Assembly (NCBI GenBank): GCA_021772215.1
Contig: JAJFMK010000103.1
Location: 1 to 6,203, forward strand
Length of the DNA stretch: 6,203 nucleotides
Direction of reading: 5' to 3'
Origin: Chlamydiota bacterium
GTDB lineage: Bacteria; Chlamydiota; Chlamydiia; Chlamydiales; JAJFMK01
Shown here in pieces: positions 4,808 through 6,203 of this stretch. Made by a program: the position numbers and the translations under genes. Positions within the stretch are counted from its first letter, which is position 1. Each line of letters opens with the position of its first letter. The notes under the pieces were generated by a model, which saw only the letters and a list, made by a program, of their open reading frames with translations, was not told the DNA's origin and made no database searches.

Positions 4808-5955
4808 TCCTCCTTCCTCTTTTAACCTCCTTTACCCCTGTTGAGGTCCCCAACGGCATAAAACTTCCCTACGAGGTGGAGGGTGAGACAAAGGTCTTTC
4901 ATCTCATAGCCGAACCCGTCCAATGGGAAATTGGGCCTAACCTCATCCTCAACTGCTGGGGCTATAACGGCATCGTCCCCGGCCCCCTCATCGAAGCTGA
5001 GGAGGGTGATCATGTCCGCATTTTAGTGACCAACAAACTTCCCGAACCAACAACTGTCCATTGGCATGGCCTCATCCTACCCTCCGGCATGGATGGTGTG
5101 ACAGGCCTTAACCAGCCCCCCATCCCCTCGGGTGAAACCTTCCAGTATGAATTTACCCTCAAGCAGAGCGGCACCTATATGTACCATTCCCACTATGATG
5201 AGATGGTTCAGATCGGCATGGGGATGCATGGCTTCTTTATTATTCACCCCAAAGAGCCTATAGTTGAAGTAGATCGCGACTACGCCATCATGCTCTCAAT
5301 GTTTTCTGTCGCTCCGGGAACGGCCAATCCCGACCCCATTTCAAATGATTTCAACTATTTCACATATAATGGAACTGTCTGGCCCACCACGGAAAGCTTA
5401 ATTGCCCGAGAGGGTGAGAAAATTCGCATCCGCTTTGGCAACCTTAGCATGGATAGCCACCCCATCCATATCCATGGCCATGAATTCACCGTCGTCGCCA
5501 AAGGTGCTAGACGTTTGAACCCCTCAGCCCAGTATGATGTAGTCACCGTTGATGTCCCAACAGGAAATACGCGCGATATCGAGATGATCGCCGCCTATCC
5601 CGGTGACTGGGCAATGCACTGCCATAAGTCACACCATGTGATGAATGGTATGATCCATGAGCTAACAAACCTCATCGATGTCAAAATTCCCGAAGCGACC
5701 ATCAAGAAGCTACAAGAGCTGATCCCCGGCTTCATGCCTATGGGCATCCATGGAATGGGACAGATGTATGACCACCACCACCACCCCCTTCCTCCCAATA
5801 CGGTCCCCTTCGGCAGCCCCGGTCCTTTCGGCATTATCGAAATGTCCGGCATGTTTAGCGTGATCAAAATTCGAAGACAGGGCGAAAGCTTCGAGGGATG
5901 GTATAAAAATCCAGAAGGGACTGTGGCTAGCCCAGTTTCCAGATCAGAGGAATGA
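4792..5955 (+). CDS. Exported multicopper oxidase, probably copper tolerance, 387 aa
   Basis: This enzyme couples four one-electron oxidations to reduction of O2 to water; Cu(I) is a likely substrate. All copper-ligand motifs are intact: HWHG (His90, His92), HSH (132-134), HPIHIHG (His223, 226, 228) and HCHKSHHVMNGM (276-287), which fits HCHxxxHxxxxM. By family rules the type 1 copper is held by His223, Cys277, His282 and Met287, and the other His form the trinuclear centre. Two cupredoxin domains are visible (about 30-155 and 160-297), fewer than the three of CueO or CopA (about 500 aa). A tail follows with four Met and five His at 315-331, then a conserved-looking C-terminal block. Residues 1 to about 15 look like a Sec signal peptide with no twin-arginine motif. 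The start is set by GGAGGGG. The gene is co-transcribed with the TolC-like gene, and its 3' end overlaps the convergent permease gene by 29 bases. Confidence 0.9.
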   Translation: MWRLLVLLPLLTSFTPVEVPNGIKLPYEVEGETKVFHLIAEPVQWEIGPNLILNCWGYNGIVPGPLIEAEEGDHVRILVTNKLPEPTTVHWHGLILPSGMDGVTGLNQPPIPSGETFQYEFTLKQSGTYMYHSHYDEMVQIGMGMHGFFIIHPKEPIVEVDRDYAIMLSMFSVAPGTANPDPISNDFNYFTYNGTVWPTTESLIAREGEKIRIRFGNLSMDSHPIHIHGHEFTVVAKGARRLNPSAQYDVVTVDVPTGNTRDIEMIAAYPGDWAMHCHKSHHVMNGMIHELTNLIDVKIPEATIKKLQELIPGFMPMGIHGMGQMYDHHHHPLPPNTVPFGSPGPFGIIEMSGMFSVIKIRRQGESFEGWYKNPEGTVASPVSRSEE

Positions 5956-6203
5956 GAAGGGTTCCTAAAAGCCAACAGAGAAAGTCCATCGGCAGACCGA
6001 TTTTAAGATAGTCTTTGAAACGATAACCACCTGGGCCATAGACAATCAGATGGGTCTGATAACCAGTAGGAAGCGCATAACTTGAGGAGCCGGCTACGGC
6101 AACGGCGACCCCAACGGTCTTGATTGCCTCCAGTGAATTGTAACCCGCCAACTCCACAGCCTCAAGCGCCAGAGGAAAGATCAGCAATACGGCTGCGGCA
6201 TTG
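5927..6203 (-). CDS. SLC13-family permease, C-terminal 91 residues only (gene continues beyond the right edge)
   Basis: The reading frame is open from the window edge (first full codon at 6202, Asn-Ala-Ala-Ala) to the stop at 5927-5929. The protein is the end of a sodium- or proton-coupled anion transporter in the inner membrane. Recognisable is the block LPTGYQTHLIVYGPGGY followed by RFKDYLKIGLP, which in my recollection marks the C-terminus of SLC13-type permeases that often carry central TrkA-C domains; those domains would lie outside the window. Two helices are seen: one before the PTGYQ motif and a final one (about MDFLCWLLGTLLIPLIW). Substrate (sulfate, phosphate, dicarboxylate or other) cannot be told. 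A TTG at 6187 could be mistaken for a start, but the coding homology runs through it. It is convergent with, and overlaps, the multicopper oxidase gene. Confidence 0.85.
   Translation of the reverse strand, partial: NAAAVLLIFPLALEAVELAGYNSLEAIKTVGVAVAVAGSSSYALPTGYQTHLIVYGPGGYRFKDYLKIGLPMDFLCWLLGTLLIPLIWKLG

Noticed and set aside
5773..5784. Run of four CAC codons, a possible slippage tract or simple repeat.
   Set aside because: Only 12 bases, in frame, and part of a Met/His-rich copper-binding tail; too short to call a repeat feature.
5355..5975. Minus-strand open frames (5355-5546 and 5595-5975) opposite the multicopper oxidase.
   Set aside because: They are antisense shadows of a gene with a full set of copper-ligand motifs; their translations are Trp/Pro-rich with no recognisable domain.

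Overview
The window most likely comes from a member of the phylum Chlamydiae, probably one of the environmental (amoeba- or protist-associated) families. The main reason is the left edge. Read on the minus strand, bases 33 to 1 are the 5' end of a 16S rRNA gene. It carries the chlamydial form GAATTTGATCTTGGTTCAG where most bacteria have GAGTTTGATC[A/C]TGGCTCAG, with the matching change in helix 1. Moderate GC content, genes overlapping at their ends and poor Shine-Dalgarno sites on several genes fit this but do not prove it. The family cannot be fixed from this sequence.

Layout. Bases 1-33 (-) are the start of 16S rRNA, which continues out of the window. Bases 34-354 hold no protein gene. They contain the rRNA leader, a TTGACA element facing the rRNA gene, a cluster of three consecutive inverted repeats (133-213), and the start region of a rightward gene. 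Bases 355-1044 (+) encode an unrecognised membrane protein. It converges on, and overlaps, a leftward two-gene unit (3425 to 988). That unit encodes a NhaD-type Na+/H+ antiporter and then, with stop and start sharing one base, a signal-peptide-bearing glycosyltransferase resembling the fungal Mnn1/Mnn2 alpha-mannosyltransferases (GT71). A short divergent intergenic region (3426-3502) then leads into a rightward pair: a TolC-family outer-membrane lipoprotein and a multicopper oxidase, overlapping by 16 bases. The oxidase gene converges on, and overlaps by 29 bases, the 3' end of a leftward SLC13-type permease gene that runs off the right edge.

How the genes may work together. The TolC-like protein and the multicopper oxidase look like a copper-handling module of the cell envelope: efflux across the outer membrane plus oxidation of Cu(I) or another substrate outside the cytoplasm. 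No RND pump, membrane-fusion protein or copper ATPase lies between them or beside them here. The antiporter and glycosyltransferase are probably co-expressed, but no shared pathway is evident. Three of the six proteins are transporters or channels, and two others have export signals, so the segment is dominated by envelope functions. No mobile element, CRISPR array, tRNA or clear rho-independent terminator was seen. The best candidates for something undescribed are the exported eukaryote-like glycosyltransferase and the structured region upstream of the rRNA promoter.
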